From the NCBI RefSeq assembly GCF_045679555.1, contig NC_092089.1:3083652-3147651 (forward strand): a stretch of 64,000 bases of DNA. Reading direction: 5' to 3'. The stretch is from Salvelinus alpinus (Eukaryota; Chordata; Actinopteri; Salmoniformes; Salmonidae). Under the pieces are notes generated by a model that did not search any database, was not told the origin of the DNA, and worked only from the letters and a program-made list of their open reading frames with translations. The position numbers were made by a program, and so were the translations under genes. This document shows, piece after piece, positions 13,941-26,605 of this stretch; position 1 is the first letter of the stretch; each line of letters begins with the position of its first letter.

Positions 13941-14161
13941 AGCCACTGACAGCGTTGAGAGCTAGAGTGTTGGCTGACAGTGACTGGTCACACGTGAAAT
14001 GACAGGGACTGAGAGTCAGTGAAGCGTATGTGTGCTATGAACTGTATCCATACAAGGTTAGACAGAGGAGTGGACTGGTGACTGAGAGGCAGTAGGACAG
14101 TGGTGCTGGTTTTGGAGAAAGTGGCTGAGGTAATAATAATAAGAAGAAGAACAATTTGGTG

Positions 14162-14165
<4 letters not shown>

Positions 14166-14243
<78 letters not shown>
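14166..14243. repeat. (CA)n microsatellite
   Basis: About 39 pure CA units, followed by a degenerate CA/GA extension to about 14316. Confidence 0.95.
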
Positions 14244-14247
<4 letters not shown>

Positions 14248-14561
14248 ACACACACAGAGACACACACACACACATACACATAAACACACACACACAGAGA
14301 GAAACACACACACACAATGATGGAGATGGGGGACACTGCAGAGATGTGAGTAATCATGAGATGAGAGGGACTGAATACTGACACAAACAGATGAGATGTA
14401 GAATGGTTTATTCACACAGCAAGGAGCTCCTGTCTGTCATCAGACAGAACACAATAAATCGTACAGATGGAAGCTACAGCACATTTCCCCATCCAATGAA
14501 CAAACACGCACACACTGCATATAAAACAGATGACTGACGTGACAGTGACAGACAGAAGTAC

Positions 14562-14670
14562 CTGTCCACTTCTTCTTGGTTTTAGCAGCATCTAGTCCTT
14601 GTTGTTTCTTCTGTTGCAGTGGAAGAATGATGGGGAACCACTTTTCAGGAATATCTTTGGGGATAGTCAT
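14562..14670 (-). CDS. Possible first coding exon of a P4-ATPase lipid flippase (atp8b2-like)
   Basis: A minus-strand open frame beginning MTIPKDIPEKW (an upstream in-frame Met lies at 14691) runs 36 codons and ends at a good 5' splice site (GTGGACAG/GTACTT, phase 1). The N-terminal MT.PK..PEKW pattern resembles one ATP8B2 isoform as I remember it; ATP8B2 is a plasma-membrane/Golgi phospholipid flippase. The context fits: in human, ATP8B2 lies just downstream of AQP10 on the same strand, and here two aqp10-like genes lie upstream on this strand. No second exon was found before the window edge, so the rest of the gene would lie to the left. The plus-strand frame here lacks splice support. A chance open frame is possible. 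Confidence 0.4.
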
Positions 14671-15771
14671 TCTGACTCTCTTCCTTAACATAACAGGCCC
14701 TCTAACGGAGTTAATTGGTCGATCGGTTTCCCCCGGTTCTGCTGAGCATCTTGCGCAGAGACAGACAGATGCTCCGGGAGCTGCACCGAACACTCTCGGT
14801 CCAGTCCTGTCCCGTCTGCGTCTCCGGTTATAGATTAGGAGCGTCTCATACCATTACCGCTTCTCTCCCCCTCCCCCTCTCACCCGCTCTCTCTCTCACC
14901 TCTCTCTCTCTCTCTGCTGCAGAACCGCTGAGGTCATTGGCTGTGATGCTGTGCTGAGCTCCACTCTCTCTGTGATGCTGTAAGCGATGCCTTCATGTCA
15001 CTATGAATGAGATGCTGACGGTGCCGTTACTGCACTGTAAATGACAGGAACCTGAAGTAGCATCATCTTCATCGGAGCCTGTCGCCAAGTCTAATGATGG
15101 AACGTTGTATTTCTTTTCAACAGGCTAAAGACCAATTGTTTGAATGTAGGGGGCATCAGAATGTTATGCGATAGAACCTTTAGGCTACACGACTCTGATT
15201 CCGCTGATTAACTTTAGTCATGTTAAATAACATTACACAACACTGTAATAAAGTGATTCATATGATGATATGGGGAAATGGATGCAGTACATCATCAACG
15301 TGCTACTGCATTATTGGGTAGCCTAATCAATTCCTTGGACGTGCCTTCCCTGGCACCAATTACATAAACATTGTCCTCCTCACAATAACACAGAGAAGCT
15401 GTCTCTGCATTACATAATCACCAAGGCTGTCCGTTTGCAGAGTGTTTGAACCAATAGCAGGCTGTCGTTGACGTTGTCAGGGCAACTGCCTCTGCAGGGG
15501 TGTGAGAGAAGCAGGTCACTGCAGGGAGAAACTGGGTGCCATCTTGGATCTAGCCATGAGGAGAGAGATGCAGCTGTGCTGGCATATGGAGCCAAGGTGA
15601 CTCTCACAGCAGCCCAGTTGCCTGAGTGTTGGTAAGGAATGGGAAGGGAGAGGAGACACTGCAGCGGGGATGAAGAGTTCTGGGCACGTGCAGTGTGAGG
15701 GGAGTCTCGTGGCATTAGAGGACACATCCAGACTGCTAAACACACACTTCTCTCTGATTTATAGACACACA

Positions 15772-15808
<37 letters not shown>

Positions 15809-15984
15809 TGCCATAGATCCATAAAAAGGCTTTTAACATTCCCTCGCTGTTGAACTGTGTCATAAAGTAAACACACACATTGGGCAGATGACCTTGGCTT
15901 GGGCATGTAATTCCAGTAACAGCCTCTCCAGTACTTACTGTCTACTTCTCTGACCTACTGTTCTGAATACAGCCTCTCCAGTAC
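14671..15984. other. Mostly unique sequence with small CT and CA tracts
   Basis: Contains a short CT-rich run at 14863-14925 and a (CA) run at about 15772-15804. The part just above the putative exon is relatively CpG-containing (GCGC, CCGT) and could be a promoter. No further exon recognised. Confidence 0.4.
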
Positions 15985-16861
15985 TTGCTACACTGTCCAG
16001 GAAGTGCAGTCTGTTTCTCAGAGACCACAACAACATGTGGAGTTGCTACACTGTCCAGGAAGTGTAGTCTGTTTCTCAGAGACCACAACAACATGTGGAG
16101 TTGCTACACTGTCCAGGAAGTGTAGTCTGTTTCTCAGAGACCACAACAACATGTGGAGTTGCTACACTGTCCAGGAAGTGTAGTCTGTTTCTCAGAGACC
16201 ACAACAACATGTGGAGTTGCTACACTGTCCAGGAAGTGTAGTCTGTTTCTCAGAGACCACAACAACATGTGGAGTTGCTACACTGTCCAGGAAGTGTAGT
16301 CTGTTTCTCAGAGACCACAACAACATGTGGAGTTGCTACACTGTCCAGGAAGTGCAGTCTGTTTCTCAGAGACCACAACAACATGTGGAGTTGCTACACT
16401 GTCCAGGAAGTGTAGTCTGTTTCTCAGAGACCACAACAACATGTGGAGTTGCTACACTGTCCAGGAAGTGTAGTCTGTTTCTCAGAGACCACAACAACAT
16501 GTGGAGTTGCTACACTGTCCAGGAAGTGTAGTCTGTTTCTCAGAGACCACAACAACATGTGGAGTTGCTACACTGTCCAGGAAGTGTAGTCTGTTTCTCA
16601 GAGACCACAACAACATGTGGAGTTGCTACACTGTCCAGGAAGTGTAGTCTGTTTCTCAGAGACCACAACAACATGTGGAGTTGCTACACTGTCCAGGAAG
16701 TGTAGTCTGTTTCTCAGAGACCACAACAACATGTGGAGTTGCTACACTGTCCAGGAAGTGTAGTCTGTTTCTCAGAGACCACAACAACATGTGGAGTTGC
16801 TACACTGTCCAGGAAGTGTAGTCTGTTTCTCAGAGACCACAACAACATGTGGAGTTGCTAC
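15985..16861. repeat. Minisatellite, 58 bp unit
   Basis: Fifteen copies of GTTGCTACACTGTCCAGGAA, GTGTAGTCTGTTTCTCAGAG, ACCACAACAACATGTGGA. Almost all copies are identical except for GTGTAG/GTGCAG, which implies recent expansion. Confidence 0.95.
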
Positions 16862-17565
16862 ATCCATTTTTGGTCTGACAAATGAATCATATGCCTCATG
16901 AGCTTAGTTCAACTGTCGTACCCCATCAAAACACAGCATATAAGTTTGTTTTATCCCAATGTTTGTTAACAATATACATGTAAACAAACACACCTATAAT
17001 TTTGATATCATGGATGGTCAGTCCTTGCATCCATACCTCTGTCTATGAATTTGAGAGTGGTTACATTTCTCAAGGCCCATCCATCAATTTTCAAAACACA
17101 GACCATCAAAAAATCTGTTTTAAACCATATTACCTGCATTTTAAATGGAAAGTCAACAGTGTTTTTCTGCCTCAATAGAGTGATCAGGTACATGCAACTA
17201 TAGTTTTCATTCACAGAAAATACATTAGTACAACACGTTCAGCAGAAAATAGCTTCCCTTTCATCAGACAACAGAAGTGCAATGCTATTTGGCAAGCAGT
17301 CACACAAGTAAATGAGCTTACAATGAAAAAGCAACGTCATTTTTGCCAAAACGATGCATGGCCATCGTATTACACATTTTCATTTTCGTTTTATTTTACC
17401 TTTATTTAACTAGGCAAGCCAGTTAAGGACAACATCTTATTTTCAAAGACGACCTAGGAACAGTGTTTATCATAGAAAGAATGTAGCCTGCTACATGTCC
17501 TAATGTTTTGATTGAAGTTCCTCATTTTACAGGAGAAACTAGGCTACAACGAGACAAGTAGCAGA
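16862..17565. other. Unique A/T-rich DNA with a SINE tail fragment
   Basis: No gene recognised. At 17392-17462 lies TTTACCTTTATTTAACTAGG, AAGCCAGTTAAGGACA, a dispersed fish repeat tail also seen at 29712 and 42475. Confidence 0.5.
17392..17462. mobile_element. SINE-type repeat fragment
   Basis: Same sequence family as the longer copy at 42475-42640 (TTTATTTAACTAGGCAAG, CAGTTAAGAACAAATTCTTA). Only the tail part is present. Confidence 0.65.
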
Positions 17566-20203
17566 GAAACGTTACTACATATCAGTCAGAGTTGTCTGCT
17601 GATAGAAAGCCTGTTTGTGAGTTCTCCTCCCAGTGGACAAGTAGCAGAGAAACGTTACTACATATCAGTCAGAGTTGTCTGCTGATAGAAAGCCTGTTTG
17701 TGAGTTCTCCTCCCAGTGGACAAGTAGCAGAGAAAAGTTACTACATATCAGTCAGAGCTGTCTGCTGATAGAAAGCCTGTTTGTGAGTTCTCCTCCCAGT
17801 GGACAAGTAGCAGAGAAAAGTTACTACATATCAGTCAGAGTTGTCTGCTGATAGAAAGCCTGTTTGTGAGTTCTCCTCCCAGTGGACAAGTAGGAGAGAA
17901 AAGTTACTACATATCAGTCAGAGCTGTCTGCTGATAGAAAGCCTGTTTGTGAGTTCTCCTCCCAGTGGACAAGTAGCAGAGAAACGTTACTACATATCAG
18001 TCAGAGTTGTCTGCTGATAGAAAGCCTGTTTGTGAGTTCTCCTCCCAGTGGACAAGTAGCAGAGAAAAGTTACTACATATCAGTCAGAGCTGTCTGCTGA
18101 TAGAAAGCCTGTTTGTGAGTTCTCCTCCCAGTGGACAAGTAGCAGAGAAAAGTTACTACATATCAGTCAGAGTTGTCTGCTGATAGAACGCCTGTTTGTG
18201 AGTTCTCCTCCCAGTGGACAAGTAGCAGAGAAAAGTTACTACATATCAGTCAGAGCTGTCTGCTGATAGAAAGCCTGTTTGTGAGTTCTCCTCCCAGTGG
18301 ACAAGTAGCAGAGAAAAGTTACTACATATCAGTCAGAGCTGTCTGCTGATAGAAAGCCTGTTTGTGAGTTCTCCTCCCAGTGGACAAGTAGCAGAGAAAA
18401 GTTACTACATATCAGTCAGAGTTGTCTGCTGATAGAACGCCTGTTTGTGAGTTCTCCTCCCAGTGGACAAGTAGCAGAGAAAAGTTACTACATATCAGTC
18501 AGAGTTGTCTGCTGATAGAAAGCCTGTTTGTGAGTTCTCCTCCCAGTGGACAAGTAGCAGAGAAAAGTTACTACATATCAGTCAGAGTTGTCTGCTGATA
18601 GAACGCCTGTTTGTGAGTTCTCCTCCCAGTGGACAAGTAGCAGAGAAAAGTTACTACATATCAGTCAGAGCTGTCTGCTGATAGAAAGCCTGTTTGTGAG
18701 TTCTCCTCCCAGTGGACAAGTAGCAGAGAAAAGTTACTACATATCAGTCAGAGCTGTCTGCTGATAGAAAGCCTGTTTGTGAGTTCTCCTCCCAGTGGAC
18801 AAGTAGCAGAGAAAAGTTACTACATATCAGTCAGAGTTGTCTGCTGATAGAAAGCCTGTTTGTGAGTTCTCCTCCCAGTGGACAAGTAGCAGAGAAAAGT
18901 TACTACATATCAGTCAGAGTTGTCTGCTGATAGAAAGCCTGTTTGTGAGTTCTCCTCCCAGTGGACAAGTAGGAGAGAAAAGTTACTACATATCAGTCAG
19001 AGCTGTCTGCTGATAGAAAGCCTGTTTGTGAGTTCTCCTCCCAGTGGACAAGTAGCAGAGAAAAGTTACTACATATCAGTCAGAGTTGTCTGCTGATAGA
19101 ACGCCTGTTTGTGAGTTCTCCTCCCAGTGGACAAGTAGCAGAGAAAAGTTACTACATATCAGTCAGAGTTGTCTGCTGATAGAACGCCTGTTTGTGAGTT
19201 CTCCTCCCAGTGGACAAGTAGCAGAGAAAAGTTACTACATATCAGTCAGAGTTGTCTGCTGATAGAAAGCCTGTTTGTGAGTTCTCCTCCCAGTGGACAA
19301 GTAGCAGAGAAAAGTTACTACATATCAGTCAGAGTTGTCTGCTGATAGAACGCCTGTTTGTGAGTTCTCCTCCCAGTGGACAAGTAGCAGAGAAAAGTTA
19401 CTACATATCAGTCAGAGCTGTCTGCTGATAGAAAGCCTGTTTGTGAGTTCTCCTCCCAGTGGACAAGTAGGAGAGAAAAGTTACTACATATCAGTCAGAG
19501 CTGTCTGCTGATAGAAAGCCTGTTTGTGAGTTCTCCTCCCAGTGGACAAGTAGCAGAGAAAAGTTACTACATATCAGTCAGAGTTGTCTGCTGATAGAAA
19601 GCCTGTTTGTGAGTTCTCCTCCCAGTGGACAAGTAGCAGAGAAAAGTTACTACATATCAGTCAGAGTTGTCTGCTGATAGAAAGCCTGTTTGTGAGTTCT
19701 CCTCCCAGTGGACAAGTAGCAGAGAAAAGTTACTACATATCAGTCAGAGTTGTCTGCTGATAGAAAGCCTGTTTGTGAGTTCTCCTCCCAGTGGACAAGT
19801 AGCAGAGAAAAGTTACTACATATCAGTCAGAGTTGTCTGCTGATAGAAAGCCTGTTTGTGAGTTCTCCTCCCAGTGGACAAGTAGCAGAGAAAAGTTACT
19901 ACATATCAGTCAGAGTTGTCTGCTGATAGAACGCCTGTTTGTGAGTTCTCCTCCCAGTGGACAAGTAGCAGAGAAAAGTTACTACATATCAGTCAGAGTT
20001 GTCTGCTGATAGAAAGCCTGTTTGTGAGTTCTCCTCCCAGTGGACAAGTAGCAGAGAAAAGTTACTACATATCAGTCAGAGTTGTCTGCTGATAGAAAGC
20101 CTGTTTGTGAGTTCTCCTCCCAGTGGACAAGTAGCAGAGAAAAGTTACTACATATCAGTCAGAGTTGTCTGCTGATAGAACGCCTGTTTGTGAGTTCTCC
20201 TGA
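17566..20203. repeat. Minisatellite, 83 bp unit
   Basis: About 32 copies of an 83 bp unit (CTGCTGATAGAAAGCCTGTT, TGTGAGTTCTCCTCCCAGTG, GACAAGTAGCAGAGAAAAGT, TACTACATATCAGTCAGAGTTGT). Four variable positions (AAGC/ACGC, GCAG/GGAG, AAAG/AACG, GTTG/GCTG) recombine along the array, giving a variant map. The largest array of the window. Confidence 0.97.
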
Positions 20204-21481
20204 GTCTGATGCTGAGCACAAATGACAATAAGAAGCATTTTATATCTGTGTCTTCAAAACGCAACAAGATATTTCTTATCCGTTTTATCTTTGTTGTATG
20301 CGTGAAAAACGCATAAAAAACGCAAAAGTATTCTGCATTAACGCAACCCCTGGCTTTTTACCAAAACAGAGGCTGGGTGCAGCTTCGATATTGTTTCAAT
20401 TAAAGATTGATCCTTTAAAGGAAATTATCATCAGATACTACAATAACTACACGTGAGTGATAAGCAACCCTGACTGACTCTCTCATGTCTCTTGGCTTTA
20501 GCTCAGTAGGTTGGGGTTGTTGTGGAGAGGACGAGGTCAAAGGAGAGTGAAGTGTTGCTGAGGTGGTTTGCTGAGCTACTCTAGCAGGATGAAGACTCAT
20601 GGAGCCTCATCTTTAGCTTGGTGGGCTAACACGCCACATCAACTACAGCAGAGCAGCTGGGATTAAAGGGTTGGAACAGGTGACTGACCTGGAGGAGGCC
20701 TCTCTGTGAACATCTCCACTCTGTTGTTGACCCTCCACTATGGCCCATGGGACTGTCTACAGGAGGAGAGGGGGGAGGAAAGGAGAGAAGGGAGGAGGGA
20801 GAGGAGGAGAGGAAGAGGAGGAAAACAAAGAAAAACAATGTCAACATCCAGGGTATTCAGAGTCAGACATGAGGTAATACACTTAGTGAGGGACCTGAAT
20901 GACATGGCAGGACTTTGACCCAGACAATGTGAAGTCTGTTGTTCAGACCTCTTATTTGAATGCACTTACATGCAAAGAAAGCGTCCTTATGTTTAAAAAG
21001 GAATACTTTGTTGATTTTGAAATGCAAGGACACTATTTCTCAAGGACACTTTATTATATGGGCCTAACTGAGCAGCTTTGCCCTCCACTCTCTTGTGTTC
21101 TAAGTGGCTCTGAATAAGAACATGTTAAATGACTATCATGTAAATGTGACTGCTGAGCTGCAGGTGTTAACGTCAGGGTTAGGCCTTGAGAGAAACTGAG
21201 AGAGGAACTGATCTCTCCTCCAAGCCAGAGAAACACTCATACTGATAGAGAGTACTGACACAGGGGATATGTTTAGAAAAGGGGATCTTTAAACATGTCA
21301 ACTGATCAACCAGGTGTATGTGAATCTGAAACTAACAAACTCAACTAACCAGAAGAGACCCTTCCTCTCTTACTAGTTTACTGAACTAATGGTACGATAC
21401 ACCAGAACACAAGTAATGGGATAAATTGTGAGGAAGGGTAAAGAAGTGTCAGTAAGGTAAAGCATTAGGGAGAGCCAGAGC
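20204..21481. other. Unique sequence with a short GGA-rich tract
   Basis: A purine run (GGAGGAGAGG type) sits at 20761-20828. Nothing else recognised on either strand. Confidence 0.4.
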
Positions 21482-21610
21482 CAGTCAGCCAGCCAGCCAG
21501 CCAGCCAACCAGCCAGCCAGAGCCAGTCAGCCAGTCAGCCAGAGCCAGCCAGCCAGCCAGCCAGAGCCAGCCAGTCAGCCAGCCAGTCAGCCAGCCAGTC
21601 AGCCAGCCAG
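21482..21610. repeat. (CCAG)n-type simple repeat
   Basis: Runs of CCAG interrupted by AGAGCCAG and TCAG blocks. Confidence 0.9.
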
Positions 21611-21778
21611 CGTGAGGTCACTATCCCCTGACATCAGACTCCAGGACTATAGTAAAACAGGACTCATAATTCACTGAGATTACATGCCTCTATAACAGCC
21701 ACATACACGCATACGCACTGACGTATGCACAACCCATACACACAGACAGACGTATGCATGCACAACCCACACACACAG

Positions 21779-21810
21779 AGAAAGAGAGAGAGAGAGAGAG
21801 AGCGAGAGAG

Positions 21811-21880
<70 letters not shown>
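21779..21880. repeat. (GA)n microsatellite
   Basis: About 50 GA units with three GCGA interruptions. Confidence 0.95.
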
Positions 21881-22037
21881 AGAGAACAGAACCTGTCCAT
21901 CTGCGGTAATGAGGAAATGCCATTTAGATATTTAGCATTAACAGTAGGTGTCTGTGAGGCGTTACACTGGCCCTCTGGCTGATAGGTCAGGTACGTCTCC
22001 TACAGTGGTTGGTGTTACACCACATGCATAGAGACAT

Positions 22038-22922
22038 GTTTGGAACTGTTGTTTGGAACTGTTGTTTAGAACTGTTGTTTAGAACTGTTGTTTGGAACTG
22101 TTGTTTGGAACTGTTGTTTGGAACTGTTGTTTAGAACTGTGGTTTAGAACTGTTGTTTGGAACTGTTGTTTGGAACTGTTATTTGGAACTGTTGTTTAGA
22201 ACTGTGGTTTAGAACTGTTGTTTAGAACTGTTGTTTAGAACTGTTGTTTGGAACTGTTGTTTAGAACTGTTGTTTAGAACTGTTGTTTAGAACTGTTGTT
22301 TGGAACTGTTGTTTAGAACTGTTGTTTAGAACTGTTGTTTAGAACTGTTGTTTGGAACTGTTGTTTGGAACTGTTGTTTGGAACTATTGTTTAGAACTGT
22401 TGTTTAGAACTGTTGTTTGGAACTGTTGTTTAGAACTGTTGTTTGGAACTGTTGTTTGGAACTGTTGTTTAGAACTGTTGTTTAGAACTGTTGTTTGGAA
22501 CTGCTGTTTGGAACTGTTGTTTGGAACTGTTGTTTAGAACTGTTGTTTAGAACTGTTGTTTAGAACTGTTGTTTAGAACTGTTGTTTGGAACTGTTGTTT
22601 AGAACTGTTGTTTAGAACTGTTGTTTGGAACTGTTGTTTGGAACTGTTGTTTGGAACTGTTGTTTAGAACTGTTGTTTAGAACTGTTGTTTGGAACTGTT
22701 GTTTGGAACTGTTGTTTAGAACTGTTGTTTGGAACTGTTGTTTGGAACTGTTGTTTGGAACTGTTGTTTAGAACTGTTGTTTAGAACTGTTGTTTGGAAC
22801 TGTTGTTTGGAACTGTTGTTTAGAACTGTTGTTTAGAACTGTTGTTTGGAACTGTTGTTTGGAACTGTTGTTTGGAACTGTTGTTTAGAACTGTTGTTTA
22901 GAACTGTTGTTTGGAACTGTTT
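22038..22922. repeat. Minisatellite, 13 bp unit
   Basis: About 68 copies of GAACTGTTGTTTG/A. The array has two alternating forms, TTGG and TTAG, distributed irregularly. Confidence 0.95.
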
Positions 22923-24345
22923 TGTGTCAAAGCTTTAATACTGTTAAGTGGTCTCCTCATCTTATTTCCTCCATCTGTTCTGTACTGATACTGTGGGAAA
23001 ACAAAGGGTGGATTAAATGATTTTTGTATTTTGATTCCAATGGTTGGCTTCATGATTAGGGGATGGTAAACTGATCCTAGGTCTGTATCTACAGGCAACG
23101 TCTAGGGTTCCAGAGCTGGTAGACTGAGGGAGATGGTGGTGGGGCCTAAATCAATAGTCCACTGAAAGAACTGCTCTCTGAGTGGGACAGATCAGCTTTC
23201 AGATACATACACCAGTCTCTATCTCTCTCTCTGTGTACATTCTGTTCCTCTCTCCCCCATCTTCTATACCTCTCCATTCATCTCACCAATTCCCTCCATA
23301 CCTACCTCTCTTTCACCAATCCCCTGTCTCTTTCTGCTCTCTTCTCTCCACTCATAACCTTCCTCCTTTTTCTCCCACTGTATATTTAAAGATCAAAACA
23401 GGACAAGCGAATGGTTTGGGCTGAGTGCCAGATTAAACAATATGAAATGAAAAGAAACTACCTGCCCTCCCTCCCTCCCGTTTTCCCTCCCTCCCTTAAC
23501 CCAGTCTCCTTCAGGCTCCTTGTATAACCCTGTGGACTGCAGTGCCCTTATGGCGGGCAGGTAGGACCGGAATGAGGCAGGCAGGGCTGGAATGAGGCAG
23601 GCAGGTAGGACCGGAATGAGGCAGGCAGGCAGGGTGGCAGGAGGGCAGGAAGGAATGGAAGTAGAAGGGCAGGTAGGGATGCAGGGAAGCAGGGCCAGTA
23701 TGAGGCAGGCAGGTAGGAGGGCAGATAGGGGAGTGGTAACACCAGGGACATGCTGAATATCTAATCAACTTTCTTAGCTGCTGCTCAGAATTCCACTCAA
23801 CTCTCACTGGAGACTGACATAAGAATTTGAGGATATTAAAGCAACCAATCCCTGCATTACCATGAATCACCTACTGACCCAATATATATTTTTAAAAACA
23901 CTGCCTAAATAACCAAATGAGATACATAACGTGAAATTATTAGCATGTAATAACATAGTTATTAGTTCAAGTAGTTAACAGTATCAATAACAAAAAACAG
24001 TAAAGGGGTAATAAATCTGACTAGCTAGTTACTATAGCCCTTATAGCATATGCAAAGTTTATTCAGGAAGAGATTTATACTTGCAGTCAGTGTAAAGCAC
24101 AATAACTCAACAAAGGTACCGATAATTATTCACAAGTTATCGAACAAAAGTAGGGCCTAAACAGGTAAAAGTTTGTACACAGGTGTGGCAAGAACATTTG
24201 AAGTGCAGGCAACAATTATAATGCATTGTTAATGGCTAGCTAAATTAGCTCAATCAAAATCTCTGCGAAGTAAACAAAGAACCTGACATTAAATTGTTTA
24301 GCTGGCTAGCCTACATTTTGTCGAATAGCTGGCTATGGAACCTAC
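22923..24345. other. Unique sequence with a GCAGG-rich repeat
   Basis: Imperfect GGCAGGCAGGTAGGA/GGAATGAGGCAGGCAGG units lie at about 23555-23725. The remainder is A/T-rich with no recognised exon. Confidence 0.4.
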
Positions 24346-24620
24346 CTTTTCAAGTCCACGCTATGTGCACATTTCTGTCAGCAACACAACATCCAAGTCC
24401 TCTCGCTGGGTTCATGCTGCTATTTGAGTGTTGATGACACGCCTGCCCTTGTTTGTAAGGCCACGGAGGTAGAGGATACAGCCGGCACTGTGGGTGCGCG
24501 GTGCTGATACACAGACATGCTGGCGAGGTGAAAGAGCATTTTTTTCTCCAGCCAGGGAGAGAAACAGGAAGGAGGGGCGATGTTTACTTCGACCACCCTT
24601 CTACGCATATTCAAGCAATT
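24346..24620 (-). promoter_or_regulatory. Possible non-coding first exon/promoter (minus strand)
   Basis: On the minus strand a G/C- and CpG-richer stretch (CACCGCGCACCC, CGTGGCC) ends in a near-consensus 5' splice site, CTTGAAAAG/GTAGGTTCC (exon edge 24346). It contrasts with A/T-rich surroundings. It lies between the aqp10-like pseudogene and the putative atp8b2 coding exon on the same strand, so it could be an upstream leader exon of that gene. This is inference from base composition and one splice signal. Confidence 0.25.
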
Positions 24621-25107
24621 TCTATAATTTCATCTCATGAGGAAATAGACTATCCTCTTTGTAATCTCAGGGAGATATTTTATTTTTTATTTTAATTATT
24701 CAACAATGTCGACAGCTAGTTATTACAGTTTGGGGAACTTTTGAGTGTTCCTTTTTTGTCACGATAATTTCACAAAACCTCCCGCCTCAATATTGCATTT
24801 GAAGGTTATTATTGAACAACAGCCTTTCAGCCATGTGCTTTTTATTATTTATCTCATAGCGCCCCCTGCTGTCGCTGGTCGGTAACAACAACAGCCTATA
24901 TTTGGGGGCGCAACATCAGCACCAAAGATGCAGCAATTTTTTTCTCCAGCTTTTAATATTCATAGCTACAAATAAAATCAATATTTTATATTTAATTTAT
25001 TCTGAACTTACAAAACACAGCCCAAAACAATCTCAACACGTACACGATACCTTTTGACTACAATGGCCAAAACTGTATAAATAAGCACTCTCATACAACC
25101 ATATTCC
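24621..25107. other. A/T-rich intergenic DNA
   Basis: No gene recognised. TAGCGCCCCCTGCTG near 24860 is a motif often seen in dispersed vertebrate repeats. Confidence 0.35.
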
Positions 25108-25268
25108 TCAAACACACACACCTTTCATCATCATCAAATTACAAATCAATAGACTACTAAAGCAGGAATCAGGAGAGGGGAAAATGTAGGGATATGTTGA
25201 GAAGGACAGAAGCAAGGTAGAAGGACGAAGGGGAGGAACAAGTTTAGGAGAAAGAGAGAACACAGACA

Positions 25269-25272
<4 letters not shown>

Positions 25273-25310
<38 letters not shown>

Positions 25311-25318
25311 GAGAGAGC
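25273..25318. repeat. Short (GA)n tract in exon 6 of the aqp10-like pseudogene
   Basis: On the minus strand it reads as a Ser-Leu run at the C-terminus and probably replaced the original stop region. Confidence 0.85.
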
Positions 25319-26164
25319 AGAGGAGGACAGAGAAGCTGGCTGACTTTCTCCTCCAGATGGGCAGCCTTCTCTAAGTCCAGCTGTATAACAGCTAGAGATT
25401 GAGATCGTATGTCCTTGGGAAATGACTTCAGGCCCAGTTCCATTGCCTCCAGACTGGGCGCCATCTTTTTCTCCAGACCGTGCGCCATCTTGTTCTCCAG
25501 ACAGGGCCCATCGGACTCCAGTTGCAGTGGTGGGTGGTGCAGCTCAATGAAGAGCTGGTACAGTGCCTCGCCTACCATAGCCCCCAAGAATGGGGCCACC
25601 AGGGGCACCCAGAACCAACCCCTGCCAGCACTGAGAAAGAGAGAGAGATCACCATATTTCTCCTCAATAATCAGTTGGTCCATCACAGTCTGTAGATCGA
25701 GTATGTCATGAGTAGTGTATTTTCATGGAGATCAATGCCAAAAGGTGGTGGGTGTTGTCTCACCTGAACACCTCTACTCCCCAGCCAGCCAGCCAGATAG
25801 GTAAAGACCCGGGGGCCCAGGTCTTTGGCAGGGTTCAGGGGGTAGCCACATTTACCCCCCATGGACAGGCCAATGACAAACACAGCCAGCCCCGCCATCA
25901 GGGGCTCCAGGTGGGCAGGAGCCACACTGTTCCTCTGGTCCCCCAGGGCCAACAAACACACCAGCAGAGTGGCTGTACCTATCACCTGGGAGAAAGGAAT
26001 GGAGGGAGAGGAGGAGGGGGAAAGGAGGAGAAGAGGAATGGAGGAGAGGGAAAGTGATTTATAGTGACTTTGTGGCTTTGAATTCACTCAATTCTAGATT
26101 AGATTGTTATTCTATTCTATTCTATTACAATTGATTCCATTCTGTTCACCTGGTCTACGAAACC

Positions 26165-26605
26165 GAGAGAAAGAGAGAGTAAGAGAGAGAGGGGGAGAGA
26201 GAGATAGAGAGAGAGAAATAGAAAGAGAAGGAGAGAGTGATGGGGGAGAGAGAGAAAGAGAAAGAAAGAGCGATGGGGGAGAGAGAGAGAAAGAGAAAGA
26301 GAAAGAGAGAGCGATGGGGGAGAGAGAGAGAGAGAGAGTGCGATGGGGGAGAGAGAGAGGGAGAGAGAGAGAGGGAGAGAGAGAGAGGGAGAGAGCGATG
26401 GGGGAGAGAGAGAGAGAGAGAGAGAGAGAGTGAGAGCGATGGGGGAGAGAGAGAGGGAGAGAGCGATGGGGGAGAGAGAGAGTGAGAGCGATGGGGGAGA
26501 GAGAGAGGGAGAGAGAGAGGGAGAGAGCGATGGGGGAGAGAGAGAGAGTGAGAGCGATGGGGGAGAGAGAGAGGGAGAGAGAGAGGGAGAGAGCGATGGG
26601 GGAGC
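26165..26605. repeat. GA-rich low-complexity tract with GCGATGGGGGAG blocks
   Basis: Runs of GAGAGA punctuated by about a dozen GAGCGATGGGGGAGAGAG blocks. The last GATGGGGGAGCCC directly joins aqp10-like exon 3, so part of the array unit derives from, or has invaded, coding sequence. Confidence 0.9.

Noticed and set aside
14576-14833. Plus-strand 85-residue ORF with a hydrophobic segment
   Set aside because: Overlaps the minus-strand candidate exon, which has a consensus donor and a plausible N-terminus; the plus frame lacks splice or promoter support.
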